Position numbers and translations under genes: made by a program. From Dichetophora obliterata (lineage: Eukaryota > Arthropoda > Insecta > Diptera > Sciomyzidae), in the NCBI GenBank assembly GCA_963920525.1, contig OY986438.1, positions 181,905,888-181,969,887 of the forward strand: 64,000 nt of DNA. Reading direction: 5' to 3'. The notes beneath the pieces were generated by a model. That model searched no databases. It worked only from the letters and a program-made list of their open reading frames with translations, and had not been told where the DNA came from. Within the stretch, counting starts at the first letter, position 1. The number at the start of each line of letters is the position of its first letter. Shown in pieces: positions 1 through 9,185 of this stretch.

Positions 1-1965
1 CTCATTCCAAATTTCAGAGAAAAACGTTGTAATTATCAAATACAGAGAAAAAAAGGGTACACAAAAGCGCGCTGTAATCATTAATTTTGACACCAATTTT
101 GTTTACCAATTTAATTTTGGTGTGTAAAACCAAAAAATTTCAATTTGTTTATTCCCCACCATCAATTGGCTGAAAACCCTAAAATGGTTTCAAGCTCTAC
201 CACAGTGATTCTTAACCACAGGTTAAATGTTGATTTCAAATAACCGTACAACTATGTTTTTAATCCGCCTATGGTTCGAACGAATTTGTTCAAACCCATG
301 AACTTTTGATGATGCGACAAAACTGAAAAAACTATTCTCTCCATTTTCCCAACATCATGTTAAAGCACTTTTATTCGCGTGCCTCGAAAAATAGGTACCT
401 AAAACAACATTCAAATATTTCCAAGAATTTTTTTATTGATCGTTGAAAAGTTTTCAACGATCGTCTATCTTATCGATTGTAAGCAGTTGAATTTCTAATT
501 GTTCAACGATTTAAAACATAAGGAAAGTCAATGATTAATGTCAACGCATCAACACTTTTGACATATGTAAGAAAACCTGTGGTCGCCTTTCTACCAAGTG
601 ACTACTACAAACATTCTTTGAAACCCAAGTGCACTACCCAAATAATCCCGAATTGCGCACTGAAGTGTAAAAACTAGAAATCAATTAATTTTTCTCACAA
701 TTGAAGGGAATTCGAATGGTAAAAAAAACACGTTTATTTCAATTAGGTTTACCAGAGACCATGGCTTTCGCTCCTCTGCTTCAGTGCAAGTGCAATCGTT
801 AAAAATCGATCACGCAGCGTTGATTCATTTTGTAGATATTATTTACGAGTTGTCTCTAAAAACTGTCACGTTTTAATGATTTTTTTTGAGCGCTCGCTAC
901 ACACGAGCGTTCATTATTAAAACGACGAACCGCGTGTGCGGGCTAATTGCAAGGCCAACAGGTAGGCCAACATGCAAGACTGGTACGCTGCTGTGTCCAT
1001 CTTAATTCAGGCGATCACTATCAAATCTAATCAAATTCTTGAATTTAATCGTGTCACAAGCTGATTTTTGATTAATAAGAAAACAAAAAACCCAATAACA
1101 AAAACAAAAAAAAAAAACCAAACAAAACGCATAAAAACCACAGATAAATAAATAAAATTGTACCATAAACATTAATGTCACTGCAATGACATTTCTTATA
1201 AACGTTACTCTTCGTTTGTTGTTATGTTTTTGGTTTTTTTTTTAATAATTCATCATATGAACTTCGGCTTTTGGGATCGTTTGAGGCGGTACCCAAAACG
1301 TTTAACTATCAAAATATTTTCATTTGCCATAGAAAATAAATGTTTGTGCGTTGAACTGCAAAGCGATCTTGTCACATATAAATCTTGAAAATAATTAAAT
1401 TTGTTTATTACTTTAAATTTATTTTTCCTTTTTCACTTCATAGTAACATAGTATGTGGAAATTCAGGCCGATCGAAGGCAAACAATTTACAATTTATAAC
1501 GCATCATAACTATAAAGGTTACATATATTATGATTGTTGCCATTGTTGCCATAGACAGCGTCTGATGGCTCGCTCAGACATCAATGACAACGACCACGTT
1601 ATGCATACAACTATCACTTAACTGTTCATGGGCGTATCTCTGTGGTGACAACGGATTTTATTGGTTTTATTGATCTTACAGACAAAACATTGATTTCTTT
1701 TTCAAGCTCTTTTGCATAAATAAATAATAGAAAAAATATACCTATACAATGTCTATCGCTATACATGCGTATATTTTATCTACAAATTATGGCGCTTTAA
1801 TGGATATTCTTAAAATATGACTTTCAGATACAAAATACCATTCAGCCTAATTAAAATTAATTGAAATTTATAGCATTATTAATTTTAAATATCACCTGGT
1901 ATTTCTTGTTTGATTCGGATTGATCAGATAGGGTTGAAAATGTTATCAAAGACATCAACATAACT
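1..1965. other. AT-rich non-coding stretch
   Basis: I see no gene here. The sequence is AT-rich with A-runs around 1080-1135 and no reading frame resembling a known protein. One short perfect inverted repeat occurs at 438-462 (12-bp arms GATCGTTGAAAA around a single G). The open frame near 1385-1621 is short, low in complexity and unlike any family I know. Confidence 0.6.
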
Positions 1966-1969
1966 TTAA

Positions 1970-2077
1970 CCCTTTATAAGGCAGTAGTGATATTTTTACG
2001 TTAAATTTAGATTTTATATATTATAGGCATTTTATATATTATTAGGTGAGAAAATATCTCCTCTGCCTTACAAAGGG
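1970..2077. mobile_element. piggyBac-like mini-MITE, 108 bp
   Basis: A 108-bp element lies between two TTAA tetranucleotides (1966-1969 and 2078-2081). Its ends are inverted repeats: CCCTTTATAAGGCAG on the left and the complement of CCCTTTGTAAGGCAG on the right, with one mismatch in 15. TTAA duplication plus ends starting CCC is the signature of the piggyBac superfamily. It is far too small to code for anything and must have been mobilised in trans. Confidence 0.7.
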
Positions 2078-2081
2078 TTAA

Positions 2082-2540
2082 CTATTTGAATTTCTCCATA
2101 TTAATAAGTTACATTATAATTTGAGCCATTTTAAATATATGGGCCTCTAAGTTATGGAAATGACAACTTTTTTAAAAGCCTTTTAACTTTTTGAAGATGA
2201 GTTTATAGAGTTAGCTAATAAATTCAATAAATGTACATAACACCTTAATGGCCACTGTCTATTTTTGGGTACAATAACAGAAAAAAATGTTTGCGAAAAA
2301 TAAAACGGTGTCGTGATTAGGATACCATTACGACACATATCGCTCGTTTGCTTCAAAAACATAACAATCCAAAAAACCTAAAAGTCGAGTTTATGTTCAA
2401 ATGTTTATTTTACTAAATTCTATGTTATTTGTAACTTTGGTGCTGATATTTTTTTTTAGTTTTATTAGTACAGTGAGAGTAGATTTTGTGATTATAATTA
2501 TTAAGAAAACATTATCAAATCATAAAATTATAAAATTACT
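2082..2540. other. AT-rich spacer
   Basis: No gene, RNA or recognisable repeat is visible between the mini-MITE and the next inverted-repeat element. Confidence 0.5.
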
Positions 2541-2784
2541 TTATTATGTTGATTTTCTATGATATAAATACAAATTCTAAATGTTTCATTGTTTAAATCA
2601 TTCTTGATTTTAAATACAAATTCTACTTGTTTTATAGTTTAAAATCGTTTATTGAGCTTTAAGTTGGGTTAGCACAATTAATTGCTCAAATAACATAAGC
2701 ATAAACTAAAGTAAAGCAAAATAAAAACAACAACAAGAAAAGGGAGAAAACTGCGAAAATGACACTGAAATCTCATCGCTTCTG

Positions 2785-2852
2785 TTGGTGTATTTTGCTA
2801 AGTTGCGCTTGCACGAGGCAAGCACGGCCCGGGTTCGATTCCCGCCGGCATC
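2785..2852 (+). other. tRNA-like segment with B box
   Basis: GGTTCGATTCC at 2832-2842 matches the RNA polymerase III B-box consensus. Immediately 5', GCTTG and CAAGC (about 2807-2823) can form a 5-bp stem around a 7-nt loop, as in an anticodon arm, and CGGG/CCCG pair around the TTCGATT loop. The A-box region is degenerate. This is probably a tRNA-derived (SINE-like) core captured in the element, not a functional tRNA. Confidence 0.5.
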
Positions 2853-2940
2853 ACAAAGATTTCTGATGAAGCCTGTAGCAGGGCCGAAATTGCAATAAAA
2901 TAAGCTAGTGATGTTTTTCTTTTCATATTGAAAATGTTTT

Positions 2941-3065
2941 TGTTTTGTATTTATTTTTTTTGTATTTATTTATTTCACTTAAATTAGTACAGTAAGATCT
3001 ATGAAGGTCTTTTAGCGTACAACAATTTAAAAACATTATAATCAACAAAAAAACATACAATAACG
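2941..3065 (-). mobile_element. 5'-truncated LINE 3' tail
   Basis: On the minus strand this reads as a LINE 3' end finishing in TAAATAAATAC and A-rich sequence. The block around ATTAGTACAGTAAGATCTATG resembles the tail at 22856-22966 (ATTAGTACAATAAGAACTATG), so both come from one LINE family. The satellite monomers lack it, which shows that it is an insertion in this copy. Confidence 0.5.
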
Positions 3066-3232
3066 TTTCTTTGGAAAAATTCGTAGATTAGGTCAGGAGA
3101 ATAAACTATCAAACAACTAGAATTTGTATTTAATATCAAGTTTGACTTAAACTATCAAACATTTAGAATTTGTATTTAAATCATAGAAAATCAACATAAT
3201 AAATAACAAGGTCATATAGAAGACTTTAATTA

Positions 3233-3787
3233 CTTTATTATGTGACAGTTTTTGGCACTGTGCAACACTTAATTTTAGTATATTTCAAATTTACACACAT
3301 AAGAAATTGGTATCCCTGGAATTCTTTTTGGTGTACTATTTTCTAAGGACCCAAAATTTTCGAAACAAATCGCATATTTCGTGGCAAAGCGATAATTTGC
3401 AAAAATATTTGAAAAAAATAATGCAGAATCTTGTATGTTTGTTGAAAATTTAAAATATTCTACAAACGAGCTAGTAGCCATATTTGGAGAAGCTCGCGAG
3501 CAGATCTTCCTTAAGTCATAACAGAAAAAATCAATCAATGCTTATTGTCATCAAAAAATTTTTGAAAATGAAAACCTTGTACAAATTGCAAGAAAGCTAC
3601 GGATCTAGGATTCGCCAGAGTGGGGCTAAGTTAGGAAAAAAAAACAATTTAAAAAAATTCAAAAATAGCATATATTCATACGATTTTCATTTTATATAAA
3701 AGAGTTAACAGAAATACGAAAAGGTAACAAAAAATTACGTATCCAAAAAATAAATACGTTTTACTCTTCAAGGTACCGCTGTGCAAT
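3233..3787. other. Non-coding spacer
   Basis: No recognisable gene. Short open frames on both strands around 3275-3700 overlap each other and look like chance frames in AT-rich DNA. Confidence 0.5.
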
Positions 3788-3791
3788 TTGA

Positions 3792-4314
3792 CCCTGCTGT
3801 TAGGTTAGAAAAAACTTACGATTCTTAGGTTATCGGACCATCTGGGCCTTAGTGCATTTTTCATACAAAAAAATTTTCTTGAACTTATTTCTTTTTGATA
3901 TTATGATTAAAAAAAATGCGTAAAAATAACAATAATTTAAAAAAACTTCTTTGTAAGCTCAAGTATTCACAAAGAAGCCCAGAAACCGATCGTTGTGTCT
4001 TGCTTATCTTAAATTTTTCTGTAGCAGTTGCTGTTTGAAGAAAATATATTCGTAAAAATAACCGAATAACACTTTGTTATATTTGTAATGACTGAAATTT
4101 TCAGCTATTACCATTTTTTTATTTGTCCATAAGACTTGCATCTTTTTAGTTTTCTCCCTTTTCTTTTATGTTACAAACTTGAAATTTAAAATAGCATTAT
4201 TTAAAAAAATAATATATTAGCTGAAGTTTCAAGTCCATATCTTTTACTATTCGAGAGATATTGAGAAAAATTGTATTGCAATTTGGACCAAATGGTCCCA
4301 ACCTAACAGCAGGG
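3792..4314. mobile_element. piggyBac-like MITE, 523 bp
   Basis: The ends are inverted repeats of CCCTGCTGTTAGGTT (left 3792-3806, complement at right ending 4314). The right flank is TTAA (4315-4318) and the left flank is TTGA (3788-3791), a one-base decay of TTAA. Subterminal GGACCA-type sequence is also repeated at both ends. There is no transposase frame. It is a different family from the elements at 1970 and 50100. Confidence 0.65.
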
Positions 4315-4544
4315 TTAAGGACTTTTTGATAAAAAATACCGCAAACTAACGCTGGCTTCATTCAGTCTTGACTTGTTCTATCTAAATACTATCTACAGGT
4401 GTTAGACTACACAAATATTACACAACCGACAAAGCTCAAGGCCACCGAAAGGTCATAACGAATAAAAACTGTAAAAATTTCTGAAAATATATTCAGATAA
4501 TATGCCATCTCCGATTTTTTATTTTCAAAATTTTGATCACTTAT

Positions 4545-5450
4545 CAGAGATGTAAAGGAATGCATTCATTTGTGATTTAAAATCCCAATCAATGATTTGA
4601 AAAAGAGATTCATTTTTACAAATCATTGATTTTGATTTGAAATTTTAAGTCAAAATCAATGATTTGAAAAAATGAATGCAATCATTCAACAACGCAATTA
4701 GGAACTGAATGAAGCGCAGTTGAAACTGTCTTTCACAACTACATTTATGTATCAGGAATAAAGAGAGCTGAACATATTTCACTGAACCCAATTTCTCAAA
4801 AAATTACTTGTTATTGTCAAAGCTCTCTATTTGAGTAGAATTCATAAATGGTGTATGCAAATTATTAACCTTTCAATTAGGCTTTCCTTTTTAACCTTTC
4901 AATTAAAATAAGTAAAAGAAAAAACGCGTATGACGATATTATACATAAGTAATTATACAAAGAAAAATTATATCAGCTTTTACACAATTATGTGGTAAAA
5001 TATGCTAAGTATTTCATAGAATAAAGTATTTTTTATTTTTATATTGTAATAAGATATGTTACAAAAAAACATGGACCCCCGCCACACAAATTTTATTCCC
5101 ATCTTGGCCCAAGGAATAAGCCAAGGCCGGATTGAAGAATTACTTCAAACACACTGTTTAATAAAAAACATCGTGCTCGTAATGTACTCGTAAATATCAC
5201 AGTTCAATCTGGTATTTTAAAGCATCATTGGTATTAAAATTACGGATTTCAATGATTTAAATGAATGGATGAAATTACTTCAATGCAGTCAATAACATCC
5301 CATTAAAGAATTGAAGAAATGATTGCATTGATTTTTAAAAATCATTGATTGGAACTTGAAATTTTAAATCACAATCAATGATTTGAAAAAATGATTGCAT
5401 TAATTTTGAATATAAAAAATCACAAAAGATTGTATTTTTTTACAGCTCTG
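4545..5450. mobile_element. hAT-type MITE, 906 bp, with 8-bp duplication
   Basis: The left end CAGAGATGTAAAGGAATGCA and the complement of the right end (CAGAGCTGTAAAAAAATACA) are related inverted repeats of the hAT CAGAG..TGTAAA type. The flanks are TCACTTAT (4537-4544) and TCACTTAA (5451-5458), a 7/8 match to the 8-bp duplication expected for hAT. Inside both ends are repeated blocks built on AATCAATGATTTGAAAAA (4590-4690 and 5310-5400), probably transposase-binding subterminal repeats. No coding capacity. Confidence 0.75.
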
Positions 5451-5535
5451 TCACTTAAACATACTTCTACTACAGGGTCCGCCATCTAACGTCGGATTTG
5501 ACTGATAATTAGTTTTATCCTTCCGCTGAACGAAT

Positions 5536-6571
5536 ATGGTTGTGTATACGCTTTAACAATGCTGAGAAATATTGCGACATTACTTTGAAAATCATGGTAA
5601 TGTGGCAGAATGTGTGCGAAAATTGCGTATGGATTTTGGAAGAAGAGAAGCACCGTCAGCTCCGTATGTTCGTTATCTTGTGAAACAACTGAAAGAAACT
5701 GGCATCCTCATCGATAAACCAAAGCGTGAAAAGCCAAAAACAGTGCGTACACCCGAGAATATTGCTGCTGTGGCAGAAAGTGTGCGTGAAGCGCCATCAA
5801 CATCAATTCACCGTCGTTCTCAACAGTTGAACATTTCGGAGAAATATCAATTCACCGTCGTTCTCAACAGTTGAACATTTCGGAGAAATCATTGAGACGA
5901 ATTTTGCATAAAGACCTTGGTATGACGCCATACAAAGTCCAATTGGTTCATGAGTTGAAGCCAACTGACCATCCAATACGTTTTCGCTTCGCTAAGTGGG
6001 CCTGCGATCGACTTACAGAAGATGCCGATTTTGCCAAGAAAATCATCTTTTCAGATGAAGCTCATTTTGATCTTGGTGGGTATGTAAACAAGCAAAATTG
6101 TCGCATTTGGGGCACAAAAAACTCGCACGCATACATTGAAAAGCCGCTGCACCCAAAACGAGTCACTGTTTGGTGCGGATTTTGGTCCAGAGGCATAATT
6201 GGGTCATATTTCTTCGAAGGAGTGGCCCTTACAGTCAATGGCGATCGTTATCGGGCCATGTTGAACGAATTTTTGTTCACAAAAATTGAAGAGGAGGATA
6301 TTGGCAACATTTGGTTTCAACAGGACGGCGCTACGTGCCACACAGCCGAAGTTACACTCGATGTTTTGCGCCCTGTTTTTGAAGATCGCATTATCAGCCG
6401 CAGAGCTGATATCGTTTGGCCACCTCGGAACTGCGATTTGACACCGTTTGACTATTAGTTGTGGGGTGCCCTCAAAGATAAGTGTTACGCCGACAAGCCA
6501 GAGACAATTGACGCTTTAAAAGACAATATTTGTGAAGCCATTGGTGAAATACAGCTGCACACAATCGATAA
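5536..6571 (+). pseudogene. rosa-type (DD41D) mariner transposase, 5' part, broken
   Basis: This encoded a Tc1/mariner-superfamily transposase that cuts and pastes its own DNA into TA sites. The likely start is the ATG at 5536, followed by stops at codons 7 and 10. The N-terminal helix-turn-helix region then reads openly. A 44-bp tandem duplication (5802-5889) shifts the frame. The catalytic part follows: SDEAHF, WCGFW, FQQDGATCHT, then LTPFDY. Counting from the second catalytic Asp (QQD) to the third (PFD) gives 41 intervening residues, which is DD41D, the rosa family first described from Ceratitis rosa. A TAG replaces the codon after PFDY (6456-6458), and the frame then runs on in phase to 6571, where a Helitron interrupts it. 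The C terminus resumes at 8727. The element's likely 5' tip is near 5473 (TA then CAGGGTCCGCC). Confidence 0.85.
5802..5889 (+). repeat. 44-bp tandem duplication inside rosa transposase
   Basis: Two identical adjacent copies (5802-5845 and 5846-5889) beginning ATCAATTCACCGTCGTTCTC. 44 is not a multiple of three, so the duplication by itself explains the frameshift in the transposase. Confidence 0.9.
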
Positions 6572-8726
6572 TCTATAGTAATAAAACTCATTTTCTGTTT
6601 GTTTGTTTGTTTGTTTGACCTTTATACAAATCTAAACGGCTCAACGGATTTTGCTCAAACTAGGTATACATATTAAGTACATCCCAACTTAAAATGTTAC
6701 ATACTTAGTTTTTGCCACGCCCCCTCTGAAATTTTTCAACTAACGGTAATTTTGTTATTATAAAACTTTTTACCATCGGAGATTTTTTTGTATTTAATTT
6801 TAAAAAATTTTTGTTATTTTGACATCAAAAACATTCACATATCTTCAAAATTGGAGAAATTTTCAGTATAACGACTTTTTCATAAAACATCGTTGCCTAA
6901 GAATGAGAAAAAAACGACATGAAAATCAAAGTTTGGTCTTTCGATGCAAATATCTCCGCTGTCCATTAATATATTTTATTCAAATTTTTTTTTGTTCAAA
7001 AGTTCAATAAAATCACTTCACAAAACTAGGTTGAACTGTACCGTTAAGTCAGTGTATATATGTTTTATGATTATGTCAAAAAAGGTCCAAAATATTGACT
7101 TTTTACTCAAAAAATGACTCAAAAATTGTTGTTGTTGTAAAAACGAAATCAATTAAAAATTGCACATCTGGCTACCTTTCATATGACATAGCATTTATTT
7201 GCAAAAATTCTTCCAGCTAAGCGCAAAAATTATTTTACTGTTTTTGTCATCAAAACAACATGGGTACCACCGCTTTGATTTTTTTCGCGAAATTTATTTT
7301 TTCCAAAATGTTGTTTTTATATTTTTTTACAAAAAAGTCAAGTCTCAAAAATAATTTATGTGAAAAAATTACCCCAATATCTCTTTCCAATCAAAAGTAA
7401 TGGCTAAAAATCTATTTTTCATACCAGACTATTAATAAAACTTAGTTTTGTGTTAAAATTCTCTATATAGTTTGAACGTCCCCATATATCTCTAAGAATG
7501 CAGTTGTGTGTCTGAAGTAATTACGATTATTTTGGATTATATAAAATCTTCTTTATAGTGGATCTACTTATTTTTCCTCCCCACCCCCCTCCTGTTAAAT
7601 TTGTTTTGTTGTGATGGGCTCTATTTGTTCTCACTATTGTGTCACCGTTGTCAATTAGTTCTTTATCAATGGTACTTTAAATGTTGTATATATATCACAA
7701 TTTTATCGAAAAGATGACTGTGAATAAGAATGCTGTTAAAGTTAATATTTTCATGTAATCAGTTTAAGCTATATGGCGATATAAAAAAAAATATGCGCAT
7801 CTGGTCAGCACAATTATTTCATTAGTTTTGATCTGTGCGTTAAATTTACAGATAGATGGCGCCACATGTGTAAGATGTGTGGGTACAAACTAAACGTACA
7901 CCTTGCGTTGAATAGCTGAATTATGTTTTTGCAAAAGTTTCTTCAAATTTAACCCCACACGATTGGGATTACAGACAGGTGGCGCTATTTTCTGCTTACA
8001 TAAGAATATCTGATGTTCTTATGCAGCTAGCAGATAAGTTTTGCGAAATATTTAGCGAAATATTTTGCGAAAATGCTATTGCTACCAAACTTTTAAAAAG
8101 TAAAATAATGCAGTACTGCCAGTTTTTTTTAGAAATTTTAGTAGGTACAATCATTTTTAGCACAACGAATTTTCATAAAACATTGATAGCTAATAATGAG
8201 AAAAAAATTATATGAAAATCAAAGTTTTTACTTTTAATGCCAATAACTCTGCTGTTTTTAATATATTTCATTAACATTTTTTTTTTTTTTGTTAAAAAGT
8301 TCAATATGTTTTTTAATATAAATCTTTGTTTAGACGTTAAAATGTCCATATCTCAAGGACGCATTGAGTCCCATCATGAAATGAGTCCCATTTGTTGAAA
8401 AGGTAATTGTGCTTGCTTTAACATTGAGTAAATATAAAAATTCTTTTTAATTTTTAAAATCTGTTTTTCGTACAGCTTCTTTGAATTCAATTAGCTCACC
8501 GCAAGAGATGGAACCACCAACAACAAAAATTTTCCTAAACTTTTTTGGATCAATGTTCGTTCAATTACCTAACAAACGGTGGATAAATAAAATTAAATAA
8601 AATAAAATTCAAATAAAATTCAACATGTTTTTCATTATTCCCGATTTTAAAAAACATTTAATCGAGAAGTGTATGTTAAAATGTTTATATAAATGACTCT
8701 CGAGTAACACCGGGTATATCAGCTAG
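6572..8726 (+). mobile_element. Non-autonomous Helitron, family A copy 1 (2155 bp)
   Basis: The element starts 5'-TCTATAGTAATAAAAC and ends CACCGGGTATATCAGCTAG-3', with A immediately before and T immediately after. This is the Helitron pattern: 5'-TC, 3'-CTRR, insertion between A and T, no target duplication, no terminal inverted repeats. Deleting 6572-8726 joins GATAA to TGTTTTTAAAA and restores an in-frame transposase from the upstream to the downstream rosa fragment. It has no Rep/helicase coding. It shares its head with copies at 12550-14299 and 41323-42866, and its tail with 41323-42866. Internally, blocks near 6880-7010 and 8170-8300 are related to each other, and a segment around 7500-8100 is absent from the 41-kb copy. 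Confidence 0.85.
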
Positions 8727-8811
8727 TGTTTTTAAAAATTGGACCGATCGTGTAGGCTACTGCATGGCCAGCCGAGGCAGCCATTTGAATAAAATTATTT
8801 TTCATTATTAA
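8727..8811 (+). pseudogene. rosa-type transposase, C-terminal end
   Basis: Continuation of the transposase split by the Helitron. The frame encodes NWTDRVGYCMASRGSHLN and reaches a TAA at 8809-8811. It joins in phase to the part ending at 6571 once the Helitron is removed. No rosa 3' terminal repeat follows; sequence from 8812 is RT-derived, so the end of the element was lost. Confidence 0.85.
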
Positions 8812-9185
8812 CCGGAAGGATTGTTCTTTCAAATAAGTTAGTGTTATTTATAGTGTAACTTATGTTATTAGAAGATCTTCGCGAGAATGTCATCTGCTTA
8901 CATTTTTTTAAGTTGAGATTTAATAAATTTAAGCTACACCAGTCCACAAGTCTATTTAGATCAGATAGTAAAAGATGTCGTTCTTCAGGTGATTTGTAAC
9001 AAAGAAAAAGTTTCACGTCGTCAGCGTACATTAAGACGTTACAGTATTTTATTACTGAAGGAAGATCATTAATGAATAGTAAAAACAAACCGGTTCAAGA
9101 TAACTGCCCTGAGGAACGCCAGAAGTGACCATAATACTTTTTGAAAGAGAATTCTTATATAAAACCTTTCGACCCAATTTAGTTA
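8812..9185 (-). pseudogene. Jockey-type LINE reverse transcriptase fragment
   Basis: The minus strand encodes the palm region of a non-LTR reverse transcriptase: TSGVPQGSYLEPV, then after a frame change FLLFINDLP, then the catalytic YADD in VLMYADDVKLFL, then LNLKKCKQMTFSR. The order and spacing fit the Jockey clade. The segment is truncated at both ends and frameshifted near 9088, so it cannot work. Its low-coordinate end abuts the rosa C terminus. Confidence 0.8.

Larger units (their letters stand above)
2541..3232. mobile_element. Dispersed inverted-repeat element, relative of the 571-bp satellite
   Basis: The left end (about 2541-2690) and right end (about 3070-3205) are inverted repeats, each holding two copies of a motif containing AAATACAAATTCTA. 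Read on the minus strand, the element matches the satellite monomer of 56110-64000 through most of its length: shared right terminal repeat, the TTTTTCCAAAGAAAC region, the GCATCAGAAATCTTTGTGAT-like region and the GCTTATGTTATT region. Where this copy has its left terminal repeat the monomer has unrelated sequence. The copy is also interrupted by a LINE 3' tail at about 2941-3065. It carries a tRNA-like core at 2785-2852. It has no coding capacity, and I cannot assign a transposon superfamily. Confidence 0.75.

Noticed and set aside
8795..8811. Continuation of the RT fragment below 8812
   Set aside because: The open frame runs on by chance, but these bases encode the C terminus of the rosa transposase on the other strand.
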